A stretch of DNA of 64,000 bases, from positions 24,538,315-24,602,314 of the forward strand of contig OZ038454.1 in the NCBI GenBank assembly GCA_964036195.1. The letters are read 5' to 3'. Below, one piece after another: positions 45,120 through 58,348 of this stretch. Origin of the DNA: Sphaerolaimus hirsutus (taxonomy: Eukaryota; Nematoda; Chromadorea; Monhysterida; Sphaerolaimidae). Positions within the stretch are counted from its first letter, which is position 1; every line of letters begins with the position of its first letter. The translations under genes and the position numbers were made by a program. The notes below the pieces were generated by a model. That model had not been told where the DNA came from, did no database searches, and worked only from the letters and a program-made list of their open reading frames with translations.

Positions 45120-45382
45120 TAGTGATGTGAAAAGCGCCAGCAAAAAGCTCCATGGCGCTCTTCCGACCCCTAGCGCCAACCGCCAATGGCGCCATATAAA
45201 AATGGCGCCATGCGCCAGAAGCGTCATGGCGATTTTTGCTTTATCGCTAGCGCCAAGCGCCAGCGCCTGGCATTTTGTTCCTGGCGCCGGTTAAAAATAG
45301 CGCCAAGCGCCAAAAGCGCCATGGCGCTTTTTGCTTTGGCGCTAGCGCCAGGCGCCAGCGCCATGGCGCTTTTACATCACTG
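45120..45382. mobile_element. Short hAT-like GGCGCC MITE
   Basis: TIR TAGTGATGTGAAAAGCGCC with an exact 8-bp duplication ATCAAGAG (45112-45119 and 45383-45390). The inner part is only GCGCCATGGCGC-type palindromes. Confidence 0.8.
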
Positions 45383-46105
45383 ATCAAGAGTGTGTCTACG
45401 GAAAGCAGGATATTGAACATCCTTTTTACATATCAGCTTCAGCACATCCCAAATTAATAAATTATTTAGATAAAATATGTAAAATAGAAGAGTATATTTT
45501 ACCTACCTGTAGGTTAAATTGTGTGGTTGAGATGTTTATGAATGTTCACGTTAGGCTCCACTGTTACATTCTGTAACAAGGTCCCTGGCGATTCTGCAGT
45601 ATGTATACTCCAGTTACTTTCCACCCTGCACGCGTGGTTCCCGCTGGAAGCGTGCCAACGATTATTTACGCATGCGATCTTCGTACAAACTTTAAGAATA
45701 GTCATCTCTGTCATAACGCTATACGATAATATATTCACAACAATGATTTTTCATCTTTTACACAAAAATCGCATGCTTTATCAACATTGGCACGCTTCCA
45801 ACGTGAGACATAAATAAGCGCGAGGGCAGGGTATCATGTACGCCGAGTATACTGTTTGACTGATCAGTCGTGATTCACGACTCGTGATGGAAAACGCAGA
45901 CATAATGCATTTAAGTTTTGAATTGTATTTTATGCGTTTTATTTATTTATTTATTTAATGCATTTTAAACTATTTTTCGCTGGTGGGGAGCTTTTAGCGC
46001 CTAGCCAGACATGACACTGGAATTTTTGTCAAAAATGTATTTAGTATATTTGCATTTGCAAATGTATTTTGCTCGAGTTGAGCGTTTTCCAGCTTAGTTT
46101 GATGT

Positions 46106-46527
46106 ACCGTATTACCTCGAAATACCCCCATGGGGGTTTATTATTTCGCCAGAAAAATTTGAGGGGGGGTTAATTCGAGGGGGGGGTTTATTCGAGGGGG
46201 GGGGGGGGTTTATTATTTCGTCAGAAATTTTCGTGAAATTCATAGTAAAGAATACGCTTTTTCATACACAAAAACGGGGAAAAACGTGTGAAAATAGGTC
46301 ATATCTGGGCTATAGGTGTACATCTGTACACAAATGAGCGTATAAGTGTAACTGCAATGCAAATTGGTAGTAATAAATACATCATGTACATTGTATACAT
46401 GATGTTCATCATTCAGGAGGCGGGGTATTTCGAGGGGGGGGGTTTATTATTTCCCCAGCCCATTTCGAGGGGGGGTTAATTCGAGGGGGGGTTAATTCAA
46501 GGGGGGGATAATTCGAGGTAATACGGT
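46106..46527. mobile_element. ACCGTATT poly-G MITE
   Basis: ACCGTATTACCTCGAAATAC to TTCGAGGTAATACGGT, of the GTACATGATG subfamily. Confidence 0.75.
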
Positions 46528-48328
46528 ATCTAATATTGTATTATTTCATTAGCATGATGAAAAATTTTGCAGTGCCGCGTGTCAACTTCATTCTGTCAGC
46601 ACATATTCTCTTGGAGCGCACATAAAAATGCAGAAATGTACTTTATTTCTAATATGCGTTTTTTTTGGAATTTATGAAATTTGAATTTGAGTTTTTTATT
46701 TGAATTGGAATTTTCCATTCTTTTTTCCTGCCAGGTAGATTATAAATTTTCACTTGTCCTGAGTGTATACGAATCCATGTGAAATTTATATTCTTAATTG
46801 TGTTTCTGCATTTTATATGCATTTTCAACCAAAAATACAACAACAAAAAAAGAATACAAAAAAACTTATTCCAAATTTTTAGAGAAAATATTCGAAAATT
46901 CAAAAACGTTTTCGAATTCTGGTTTGATATCGTTAATCACCAATGACCCCCCCCCCCGCGGTGAGTTGGTAATGATAGTGTGTGCTTGCATGCAAAAATA
47001 CAAGCTTATAAATATGAGAACAGCGACAATAACACAATTAAATATAGGTCAAACGAAAGAGTCAATATGGCTGTCTAAACCAGATTTGTTACAACTATCA
47101 AACTTTTTTTCAAAGTATGGGCAAACGTGAAGTCATTTTATTACCCCCCCCCCCCCCCCGAGTACAGAAAATGTAAAGTAATTTTTTTTACTTTTACTTA
47201 TGACTAAAAACGAGTAATATATTTTTCCTCAGAAAATGTATAAGTGAGTATTCTTGAGAAATTTTGGCCCATTTCTACTCGCACTTGCCTGTTTACACAT
47301 TGCTTTACATGATCTTATATACCCTATTTGGCTATTTTTATCAGTTTTTAGCCTTTTTCAGCCTTTTCTCCCTTCCAACCCTTCCATGCCTCGAAAAATT
47401 ATATAAACGACAATCAGCAATACGTTTTCTGTACTCGAGTACTTTAAAAAAGTACGTATACGTAAAAGCAAGTACAGGAACTTAGTCGTAGTAAACATAA
47501 TCGAAATTAACCTGTACATGGATCACTGATCGAGTAAATACGTTTTAACAACTATGTCCTAAAACCCGACACACTTTTTCTGGTTTAAATCCGTGGATGC
47601 AACAATTTGAAAATTAGCTTAAAATGGTTTTTCTTGTGAAAATTGTGTGTGAAAAGTGTGCGCTGCGCTATCAGCACAACCTGTGCATTTCCAAAGCATG
47701 CGTCTTATGACTTCTGAAAACACACTTTTGAAAACTTGGTCTGAGAATTTTATGAGAATTTTTTGATGAAGTATTTTTCTGTTTTGTGCATTGGTGTTGG
47801 GTACCGGTCCTCGTTCGGGTAGCAGACTCGATTCCGGGTATCGGGTTTCCAACGGTTCCAAAACGTGCTCGGTTAGTCACTTAGATTCGGGTCGTTTCCG
47901 ATTACCACCAACCCTAAGGACAGTTTAGCGCAGTTGTCACTTCTCAGTGCAATAACATTTTTTGTAACGGCATTAATGATGGCAAACCCCCCAGAAAAAA
48001 GTATTAAAATTTTTAAGTGTTTTTTTCTGAAATGAATTTTCGAATTTTTCTTCAAAAGAATTTTTGAATTTCGAATTCAATTTTCGAATTTTTGAATCTT
48101 CTTGGGCAATCGTCGAATTTTTTTGGGAAACTATTGAATTTAAACCTTTAAATGCTGTATTTGGATAGTTTTAAGGTTTGGATCACCTTTTAACCTTATT
48201 TTCACTGTAATTTACCTTAGTTCAGCTAAATTTAGCACAGTTTAGACATGTCATAATGGTAAACTAGTGGGCTAGTAAACTAGTTCAATAGTTCAATACT
48301 AGCGGTAGTAGAGCACCGTACTTGCAAT

Positions 48329-49305
48329 TAACGATGGCAAACCTCCCAGAAAAAAGTATTTAAATTTTTAAGTGTTTTTTTCTAAAATGAATTTTCGAAT
48401 TTTCGAATTTTTTCCCAAATAAATTTTCGAATTTCGAATTTAATTTTCAAATTTTTGAATTTTCGAATCTTTTTTGGAAATTTTCGAATTTTTTTAGAAA
48501 AGTATTGAATTTGAAGCTTAAAACACAGTATTTGGACTGTTTTCATGTTTGGAGCCCCTTTTAACCTAATTTCACTTTAAATGAAGCATGACATGACAGT
48601 TTCACTTCACTTTAACATGACAAATGGTAGAAACAATTACCGTATTTCATCGAATTACCCCCCGGGGAGTATTTTTTGGAGCGGAAATTTTGAGGGGGTT
48701 AAACGAGGGGGGTATTTCGAGGGGGGGTTAATAAATTCATAGTGCCCATTTTGAGAGGGGGGGTTTCGAGAGGGGGGTATTGCGAGGGGGTATTTCAAGG
48801 AAATACGGTATGTGGATCAGTTTGCACCATTTCGGGCTGAATGCCTTCCAAAAACGTTTGTGTGAAAGCCCCTCAGAAGACCCGTGAGCGATTTTTTTGA
48901 TGAACCTGCATCTGTATCCGTGGAAGTAGAGCGCCGCGGTTCTTTTTTATTGTTCGGGCGGCTCCGTGCACTCCTAAACAGATTTGATGGGGTCCACCGC
49001 TGCGCCATGGACGCCATTTCAATGTTTTTCTAATGTTTTTTTTCATTACATGAAACTTTTTCAGACCCACCGCATATCAATTGTCGCTTTATTCAGCACG
49101 CTGAACTTAAGACTGCGTTTTCTAGCCTTGAATTACCTGAAAAATTCAAAAACTATTTTTGAATTTTTGAATTTTCAAATTTTAAAAAAAATAAATCGAT
49201 TTTTAAGTGTTTTTTCCAGGGGTGAAATAAAAATTCGAAAATTATGAAAAAATTCGAAAATTCGAAAATATTTTCGAATTTTCGAATCTTTTTTTGCCAT
49301 CGTTA
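48329..49305. mobile_element. hAT-like MITE, TTCGAAAA family
   Basis: Same TIR, exact duplication CTTGCAAT (48321-48328 and 49306-49313), with a poly-G MITE (48640-48809) nested inside. Confidence 0.85.
48640..48809. mobile_element. ACCGTATT poly-G MITE nested in a hAT-like element
   Basis: ACCGTATTTCATCGAATTAC to TTTCAAGGAAATACGGT, inside 48329-49305. Confidence 0.7.
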
Positions 49306-49366
49306 CTTGCAATAGATTGGGTTGCTTGGTGCATTCTCAAACGGATGTGTGGTTGTCTGTCATGAA

Positions 49367-50267
49367 TAACGATGGCAAAAAAGATTCAAAAATTCGAAAA
49401 CATTTTCGAATTTTCGAATTTTTTCAGAATTTTCGAATTTTTATTTCACCCCTAGAAAAAACACTTAAAAATCGATTTATTTTTCAAAAAATTTGAAAAT
49501 TCGAAAATTCAAAAATTCAAAAATACTTTTCGAATTTTTCAGGGAATTCAAGGCAACAGTACGCACTCTTAAGTTCGACGTGCTACAAAAATTGGCAATT
49601 GATACGCGGAGCGTATGAAAAAGCGAAATTTAACATAAAAAACATCAAAAAATGTAGAAATGTCGAAGAGGCGGACAACGACTAGTGCCATGTGACTAGT
49701 GATGGAAAAAGTGCCATGGCGCCAAACACCAAAAGCGCCATGGCACTTTTCCATCACTAACCCCGACACATCCTTTGAGGAATGCACTGTGCCAACCGAA
49801 ATATCCCAACCGCTGCGCTCTACTTCCGCAGAGACAGACGCTACATCAAAAAAATCATTCAAGGGTTGTCCAAAAGGGCATTTTTTGGAAGGCATTCAGC
49901 CCCAGGCCCAGGGAAAATAGCGTCGCAATGTGCAAACACGCAATGCAACACACGACTCATGCCATTATTTTTTATGCTAAATTATGGTGAAAATAACATG
50001 AAAATAACACAACATGAAAACAGTCCAAATTCTGTGTTTAAAGCTTCAGAGTCAACAGTTTTCTAAAAAAATTCGAAATTTATCTGAAAAAATTCGAAAA
50101 ATAGCCAAAAAAATTCAAAAATTGCCAAAAAAGATTTGAAAATTCGAAATTCGAAAATTAAATTTGAAATTCAAAAATTATTTTGGAGAAAAATTCGAAA
50201 ATTCACTTCAGAAAAAAACACTTAAAAATTTAAATACTTTTTTTCCACTGTTTGCCATCCATCGTTA
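49367..50267. mobile_element. hAT-like MITE, TTCGAAAA family
   Basis: Same TIR, exact duplication GTCATGAA (49359-49366 and 50268-50275), with the 72-bp GGCGCC MITE nested inside. Confidence 0.85.
49698..49769. mobile_element. Minimal GGCGCC hAT-like MITE (72 bp)
   Basis: TAGTGATGGAAAAAGTGCC to GGCACTTTTCCATCACTA with almost no interior. It is nested in the 49.4-50.3 kb TTCGAAAA element. Confidence 0.7.
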
Positions 50268-51580
50268 GTCATGAATGCCATTTCAACGTTTTTGACGGGT
50301 TTTTTCCATTACGCTTCACGCTTTTTAAGACGCAGCGAATATCAATTGCCTATTGACTTACCACCCTACTTAAGAACACGTTTTGTAGCCTTGAATTCCC
50401 TGAAAAGTTCGAAAATTATTTTCGAATTTATGAATTTTCGATTTTTTTGGAAAAAAATCGATTTTTAAGTGTTTTTTCAGGGGTGAAATTAAAATTCGAA
50501 AATTCAGAAAAAATTCGAAAATTCGAAAATGTTTTTGAATTTTCCAATCTTTTTTTGCCATCGGTCAACGGCATGCATGGATGCAACTTCACAATGCGTG
50601 TGGAAAGGAACGATATATGAAAAAAAATCATTTCAAGAGCCATAAGAAATTTAGAAATTTATTAATTCTTTATAAATGTACTTTTTATGACCTGTTCATA
50701 TGGTTTACATTGATGAATTTAACCAGATTTAACAATAATGACTTGGCGACAAGAATGACATAGGTAGACATGTGTGCGGTAACTCATGGCAACCGTAACA
50801 ATACATTTATTATACTCGGATATTGTCAAAGTCACATGCCGTTATACAAAATACCAATTTACAGTATCAAGTTATTTTTAGGTGTTAATCTCAAATCAAC
50901 ACATTTCTGCCTGAGTTGTTAAAATTATCGAACTTTTTCAAAGTGTAAACGTAAAGTATTTTTTTACCCACCCCTGAGAACACTCAGTACAGAAAATGTA
51001 AAGTAATTTTTTTACTTTTACTCCTGTGCAACCATTCGTAAATACAATATAGTTTTTCCTTTGAAAACGTAAAAGTAAGTCTTATTCAGAAGTTTTGCCT
51101 CAATTTTCACACATACCTAATCACTTATTTTGATACCTTTTTGTCATTTATCACATTCAAATTCACTAATTCATCTACATTTTTGGCCAATTTTTCAGAT
51201 ATTCTTGACTATAAATATATATCGTAAATCCTCGAATAAGTCCCCGGGGGAGTTATTTTTTCCTCAGAATTTTTTGAGGGGGGACTTATTCGAGGGGGGG
51301 AGTTATTCGAGGGGGGAGTTATTTTTTCGTCGGAATTTTGAGTAAAAAGCATGATCAATATATCATCCAAATGGGGTTAAGTTAGTTGCATAAAGGTCTA
51401 AGCCAGTATAGAAATCCCATAATTCATGGAATGAAATCAATGTTAGTGTGCATCAAATGATAAATAATACATACTTTTAATGAACGTATACATAAATACG
51501 TTTTTTTTATACGTGGACTTCTTTCCCACCCATAAAATAGGGGGGAGTTATTTGAGGGGGGGAGTTATTTTTTCCTCAGC

Positions 51581-54500
51581 CTGCTTATGTAATGCGATAA
51601 TCGGCGGCGAGCCACAAAAGTGCCAGACCCACGTCTCTGGGACTGTGACTCAGCCTCAATTAACGCATAATAATCCTAATAATGGCGCTCTAGTCGCCGG
51701 AAACGCCATACTGAACCCCTTTTGGACCAAATGACGTCATTGTGACGTCACCCCATATGAAACCTAACCTACATGGGACTTACAACGCAGTCGGCGCCAA
51801 CTACGGTAATTAGCGCCAATCCACAGAAGTGCCAGACCCATGTCTCTGGGACTGTGATTCGGTGCGAATTGCCTGTACATTGGGTGTTGATGGCGTTATT
51901 TTGCCAATCTTAATTAGCGGAATTACCTAGTTAGTCACATCTAGTCGTGAAATGGCCAGGTGACGTCATTTGACACCACCTGGTATGATACCTAACTTTT
52001 GTGCAACTTACGGCGCTTTCATTAAAAAAGAAAAGCAGCGCCGGTCAAAAATGAGTTCCCTGAGTGCGGCGGCCGAATGAGCGCCGGCGGACGGCTTCGA
52101 CGGCTGCAACAGCGCCGCGCAGTCGCCATTCAACGACCACCAACCGCCGGAACCAGGAATAAGGGGGATTTTTGGTATTTTTGGGAGACTTTGTGGAGTG
52201 TCGGATCGGCCACTCTTGGCCGAGTGCCAACTTTCGGAAAAGGGCACTGAGCGTATTTTGAAGGGGGGTTAAGCGCTGCCGCCGTGTTTTGGCGACAGTT
52301 TATTATGCAAAACTTATAAACCCTCCCCTTAACCCAGCCCCTTCGACCGTCGACGACGGCAGCCGTCAGAGTTGCCTGCGGAGCGACGAAACTCCGGCCA
52401 CTCAGAGAGCTTGGTGGGAGTGGCCACCGGAAGGGAGTGGCCCTGATAGCTCCTGAAGCCAACGTCCCTCGGAGTAGAGACGGGTCACCCCTTCTGGAGG
52501 GGTATGTGCCTTAGTAATTGGGAGCGGCCTTGATAGCTCCTGAGGTCAACGTCCCTCGGAGTAGAGACGGGTCAACCCCAAATTGGAAGGTTGCCAAAAA
52601 GGCTATTTTTGTGTACTTGTCTGTAACTTGGTGCATACCCTGCAGCCACTGCTGCCACAGGGAGGATTTTTGTGATGTTATAGGTTGAGGTGTAGGGTTA
52701 GGATGTAGGTGCGCAGTAGGCGCCGCTGCATGTGATATATTGCGCACGTATTTGTATTTATTTGTATTTATTTACCCACCTAACCCTCTTAATCTGTGAT
52801 AATCGCATGTATTTTGTGATTTTATTTGCATTCGTAATTATTCCTGTGTTTTGCACTAATTGCATGTGTTTTGCACTTTTGCACTTTGTGTTTTGCTTCA
52901 CGTCAGTCGAATGGTATGCTGGTCTGGACGAGCTCACGGTTGAGCAAGTACGGTTATTTTTGTATTTTTGTCCTTTTGCATTTGCTTGCAGTTTGAGTAG
53001 CCTGTGGATTCACTCAGTATGTCTTTAATTGTATCACGTTTAGTTTTGAGAGTCTCGCTCAGTTAGTCACTTTAAGCTGTTGGTTTGTATATCTACATTC
53101 GGTAGGTTACTGTGGGTAGTTATTTCCTGGTTTGGCACAGTTCCAGTTCCTTAAAATTTTAGCTACATAGTGGCGGAATGGCGCCATGGCGCTGGCGCCA
53201 TTAGAAGGCGCCACGCCATGGCGCCATTGGCGTTGGCGTCAGCGCCATGGAACGCTGTATATGTATGTAAATATACATACAAAACAGCAAAAACACAACG
53301 ATTCACAACGATTTGCAGCCACATGGAGCGAATCGGATGATAATACCTTATTTCTGGTGATGAATGCGCGCTTGCGCGCAAAAATTTTTACGCAGACGTT
53401 GAAAAAGTCGAATTTTCCGGTCACTTTCTGGTCTCGGCCCGGGAGGGGGGGGGCTGCAGCCCCCCCCGCCCCCCCCCCCTGGATACGGCCCTGACCCAAT
53501 TCAATTACTAAGCCAGTGATTTACCAGCTGAAATGAGCCTACCCTTGGTTATTCATTCTCTGCTAACTCTGGCATAGGCCTTCTCTTCCCTCTGCACGGT
53601 GACATTTAGGTTCACAGGGGCAGGAGTGGCCAACACGGAGCTGCCGATATAGCTAAGATAGGGTGTTGTATGGGGAGAACCCACCATCTGTGACGCTTAC
53701 TATATGTCTGGACCTCTGTGGACTTGTTTTAGGTGTAGTATAAGCTAAAGTAGGCCGGGACACCTATTGACTCACTCTAGGCTTTCGTATAGGGCCCAAA
53801 CGGCTGTGCTACATCGTTGTAAACTTTATCTGATAGTGGGCTGTGCCAAGCTGGGACATAAGTACCTAGTCTTGTGTGGTCTCTTACCAGTGTACTGTAC
53901 CGCTATCCCAACCCGTCTGGTTTAGCTTTTGGGACTCTGAGTGTTATTTAGTCATTTTTGTATTAATGTTTTGATTTGGAAAGTTGAAAGGTAAACTGGA
54001 AATATTCAAATACTTTGGAAACTTTTAATTGCAACGTTATTCAAGAAATCCAACTAGTGTAATTCAAGCTTACTCCGGTGCAACTAACTTTCTATTTAAT
54101 CTATTGGCTCATTCCAGCTAGTGGATCTTAATTACTTCTAAATCTAATTTGTGAAATTGTGATGGAAGTTGCTTTTGTTTGTTTGCATTCGAATGAGGTT
54201 GAATTGTCGGTTCTTGAGGCATGGGCTAGTCTTGTTTCCGTTTCTGAAAGTGCGCCAGTTTTAGAGGGTTTTTGGGATGTGGATCATTTGGAACCGCACC
54301 CTGTTTTTGATAGTTTTGAACCTGAGTCGGAATTGCTTCAAATCCAGCAAAGGGCCACGTATGCGGAAAAAGTTCAGGGCGCCGACGATTTTGTTGTTGA
54401 TTCTGTTTTGCCCACTGGTGAAATAATTAGTGATGCTTCTCAGCAGTGGTTGCTCGATCACTTGATCATGGAGCCAGCTTTTATTGAGCCCGGAATTTGT

Positions 54501-55050
54501 GGCGTTTTCGAGAAGACTGCTGAGAGGTTGAAGAAAGTTGTCACGCCCAAGAACCTTTGGTATTTGGTAGGCAAGGAGGGGAAATTGCAGCTGCACGTGA
54601 TTAGCCGCAAGCTTTTGCATTTTGCGCGTCCGGACTTTGTTAGCTGTGGCAACCAAGTAGACCGAAAAGCTCAGAGGCCAATGTCCCTCGGAGTAGCTAG
54701 GTCGAAAGGCACCAAGCTAGTGAAGTTTGGCAGACAGGTTTCCCGCGCACGCGCCAAGCGTAGGGCTTGTAAATTGCGCAATGTGGTTGTTAAGCGTCCG
54801 GTGGACAGTATGTCGGTCGTTGAATTGTCAAAGTTGTGCGATTACTTTGTGGGCGTGTTGCCATCGTTTGTTGTTCCATGCGTGCAGAAGGTAACCAAGT
54901 CCCCTATTAGGTGCTGTAGATTTGGCGTAATTGTGCAGGATGGGCTGCATGAGCACATAGTTGAAAGTTCTGACGGATATGGGCATTGTCCGAGGTGTTG
55001 CTATTTGTCCCATAATTGTGATGTTGCAAGGCCCGGGGGGATATCATATT
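51581..55050 (+). mobile_element. Unclassified 3.5-kb insertion with one long ORF
   Basis: It interrupts a poly-G MITE, so it is an insertion. It begins with two diverged tandem units of about 210 bp, each with GTGCCAGACCCA and GTCTCTGGGACTGTGA, then has repeated AACGTCCCTCGGAGTAGAGA motifs (52.46 and 52.55 kb). It ends with a 299-codon ORF. No LTR, reverse transcriptase or transposase motif is recognised, and the class is unknown. Confidence 0.55.
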
Positions 55051-55058
55051 ATACTTAG
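54159..55058 (+). CDS. Unknown 299-residue ORF in the 3.5-kb insertion
   Basis: The longest uninterrupted ORF of the window. Its N-terminal half is acidic (VFDSFEPESELLQIQQ) and its middle is very basic (RQVSRARAKRRACKLRNVVV). The C-terminal part has Cys/His pairs (GHCPRCCYLSHNC), possibly a small zinc-binding knuckle. A basic stretch plus Cys/His cluster suits a nucleic-acid-binding protein, but no family can be named. The frame runs into the flanking poly-G MITE just before the stop, so the true C-terminus may be lost. Confidence 0.5.
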   Translation: MMEVAFVCLHSNEVELSVLEAWASLVSVSESAPVLEGFWDVDHLEPHPVFDSFEPESELLQIQQRATYAEKVQGADDFVVDSVLPTGEIISDASQQWLLDHLIMEPAFIEPGICGVFEKTAERLKKVVTPKNLWYLVGKEGKLQLHVISRKLLHFARPDFVSCGNQVDRKAQRPMSLGVARSKGTKLVKFGRQVSRARAKRRACKLRNVVVKRPVDSMSVVELSKLCDYFVGVLPSFVVPCVQKVTKSPIRCCRFGVIVQDGLHEHIVESSDGYGHCPRCCYLSHNCDVARPGGISYYT

Positions 55059-55333
55059 AGGGGGGAGTTATTCGAGGGGGGGAGTTTTTCAAGGGGGGGG
55101 GACTTATTCGAGGATTTACGGTATACTTCTATAGGTAAATACCATATTTTCATTTGATGCTCATTTATCAGTATTTTAGTGTTTTCTTTCTTTTTTTCCT
55201 TCTATGCAGTGAAAAAGCTTATATAAAAGCATACCCGAAATACGTTTTCTGTACTCACGTACTTAAAAAGTATGTGTAAAGGTGATGAGTATGGGTACTT
55301 TCTATAAGAAGAAACGTAAACGTATCTACGCAG

Positions 55334-56391
55334 TAACGATGGCAAACACTCAAAAAAAAAGTATTTAAATTTTTAAGTGTTTTTTTCCAAAATGAATTTT
55401 CGAATTTTCGAATTTTTCCTGAAATAAACTTTCAAATTTCAAATTTAATTTTTGAATTTTCGAATTTTGAATCTTTTTTGGCAATTTTCGAATTTTTTGG
55501 CTATTATCGAATTTTTTCAAATAATTTTTGAATTTTTTTTGTAAAAATATTGAATCTGAAGTTTTAAATGAAGAATTTGGACTGTTTTGGAAGTCGCTAT
55601 ACTCAGCAGATGTGATACTCTACAAATAGATATGATTTATGTTGTCGGCTGGCAGACAGCCAACCAAAAACTTGTGAACCGACTCCCCACTCCACTCCAC
55701 TTCATCCCAACTCTGAACCGGTTCAGTGAGCCATAAGTTCACTGCCAACTGCGGTTATGACGTCATGATGGAGTGTTACCTCCAGAAAAATGTAGTGTAA
55801 TGTCACCTGAGTATAGCTCACTGAGCGTACTCAGTGCATACAGTGCTAACTTCACAAGATACAGGTAAATACTTCTCAAACCACTCTTCTTTGATAATAT
55901 CTTTGATCACATCTCTTTTATAAAAAATATGTGCAGTTCCTATGGGCCGTCCCAGACACCTGTAAAATGCCCTGTGAAATGTCAAATGTTATGCAAAGTG
56001 TCTAAAGTCATGGAAATGCTGTCGAAAATTGCAAATATGTTAACCATTTTCCCGGGCATTTCCATAACTTTTGACACTTGCATGACATTCCACATTTCAC
56101 AGGGCATTTTACATTTCAACGTTTTTGGACGTTTTTTTGTTTTGTTTCGCTTTTTCATACGCACCGCGTACCAATTGTCAATTTGTTGAGAACGTTGAAC
56201 TTAAGAGTATGTTTCGTTGCCTTGAATTCCCTGAAAAATTCGAAAAGTATTTTCGAATTTTCTAATTTTTTGAAAAATAAATCGATTTTTAAGTGTTTTT
56301 TCGAGGGGTGAAATAAAAATTCGAAATTTATGAAAAAATTCGAAAATTCGAAAATGTTTTCGAATTTTCGAATCTGTTTTTGCCATCGTTA
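55334..56391. mobile_element. hAT-like MITE, TTCGAAAA family
   Basis: Same TIR, exact duplication CTACGCAG (55326-55333 and 56392-56399). It contains a MITE-A copy at about 55946-56115. Confidence 0.85.
55946..56115. mobile_element. MITE-A copy inside a hAT-like element
   Basis: GTCCCAGACACCTGTAAAATG on the left and CACAGGGCATTTTACATTTC on the right, with complementary arms between. It sits inside the TTCGAAAA-type element 55334-56391, away from any exon. Confidence 0.55.
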
Positions 56392-57533
56392 CTACGCAGT
56401 ACTAACGTTTCAACGACCGGCTTTTTAACAAACAGCGTTTAACCACTTTTGGCATCAGTGAATAACATTTGTGATGATAAAACGTGAAGATTTTGGTATC
56501 AAGTATGGAATAAATTATAAAGCGATACATCAGCGAAAGATTTACCAGCACAACGTGCTATTCAGATATCATATCAATGAAACTTATCACCGAGCATACC
56601 TAAATTTGATTATTTCAATGAACAAGCACAGAAGCAGCCCGGGAATTGCTCCGCCAGTAAACACCGCTAAAAATAAATTGAAATTGTTTTTCATATCCCG
56701 TTTTAGAGGACAAATTATTCAAGGGTTGGTAGTGTTTGTTCGTCACTCGGCTGAAAATATTTTTTCACCCTTAAAAACACTTTAAAAAGCAATTAAAAGC
56801 ACTATATCTACGTCGTGTCCAAAAATTATCAAAAAAGCTCCAGTGGTTCTCGAAATAAAAAGTTAAAAAATTTTTTTTGCTACTTGTCGCTGTCGGCAAT
56901 TTCAACGAGAAATGTTGCTGTCAAATAGGCTAAATAGCACATGTTTTATTAGATTTACCCATATAAATATATCTGAAGAACCACGGGAGCTTTTTGGATA
57001 ATCTTTGGACACGATGTAGATATCGGTTGGTGATTTCAACGTATCAAATTGGGGATGGATATCTCTAAGCGTTCTTAAGTAAAATTGTAATTTGTTTCCA
57101 CTGAATTTGTCGCTTCAGCCCCTATTTGTCGTTATGATGTATCATAAAATCACTCTTAACGTTGCAGCCAAAGTCACATCCTGCTGTTTGTTCACAACAG
57201 GGTGCAGGACTGCGTAAATAGGGAGCAGCTACATTTGTTATATGACCTTTTATCGAAAGTGTATTGCTGTGAAATAAAAGTACTTCTTCGAAGAAATAAT
57301 TTTATTGTAGCATTGTAAGTGATTAGGTTGATTAGGCCTATTCCACATGTATCCTGAAATTCAATGATTTCATTTTTCAATTTCACAGCATTATCAAAAG
57401 TTTTTACCTCCCCAATAAAGCCTGACATAGAATTTCGCCATGTGCCATCGCCAATTATTGTGGCAATAATCAATCGAGTACATCTACATACCTAATTCAA
57501 GTGTATACAGCACATTCTGCACCCAATGATATA

Positions 57534-58348
57534 CCGTATTTACTCTATTACCCTATAACCCCCGGGGGGGGGGGGTAAACGAGCGGGTGGGGGTATTTCG
57601 AGGGGGTTATTATTTCGCCAGTATTTTTTTGAACTCGCAGTACTTATTTGTTGTGTGTAACGTACGCAGACATAGAAAAATGCAACAATAACTGCCATAT
57701 GTAAGAGTTTATAGACTTATGTGGGTATAATATGTACCGTATTTCCTCGAAATACCCCCCTCAAAACGGACACTATGAACTTTTAAACCCCCCTCGAAAT
57801 ATAGGTAGTGTATAGAGAACGTAAATGACAAAGGCTGCGGTTTGTCATCCGGGCAATGCAGAACACACGTTAAAAACAATGACTGTGTTATGTAAGAACA
57901 GTGTTTATACGTCTACACACTCATACAAGTCTTTAGAGTATTATAAATGGCGATTTTTGTTGCATTTTTCGACGTCTGCGTACGTTTCAGACGACAATTT
58001 AGTACTGGGATTTCAAAAAATTTCTCGCGAAATAATAACCCCCCCTCGAAATACCCCCCTCCCCCTCAAAACTCTCACTCTGAAAAAATAAACCCCCTGG
58101 GGTATTTCGAGGAAATACGGTAGATGGTATTTATAAACCCCGTTCTAACGTAACACAGTCATTGTTTTAACGTACGTTCTGCGTCGCCCGGATAACAAAC
58201 CGCAGCTCTTGTCATTTACGTTCTGTTTACACTCAATTTGGGGGGGTCTCAATTCTCAATTCATATTGGTCATTTTGGGGGGGTATTTCGAGGGGGGAGT
58301 TTCGAGGGGGGTGTACTTCGAAGGGGTATTTCGAGGAAATACAGTACG
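57534..58348. mobile_element. Nested pair of ACCGTATT MITEs
   Basis: The outer copy starts ACCGTATTTACTC at 57534 and ends near 58348. An inner copy, 57736-58122, has both TIRs and interrupts it. Confidence 0.65.

Larger units (their letters stand above)
50918..55330. mobile_element. Four-level nest of elements
   Basis: Outer: a GTTGTTAAAA...ACGTAAACG-type element (halves at 50918-51220 and 55135-55330). Inside it: an ACCGTATT-type MITE (halves 51221-51580 and 55051-55122). Inside that: a 3.5-kb unclassified element. Inside that: a short GGCGCC MITE (53171-53255). Confidence 0.65.

Noticed and set aside
51581-55050. LTR retroelement
   Set aside because: No matching terminal direct repeats, primer-binding site or polymerase motifs were seen; left as unclassified.
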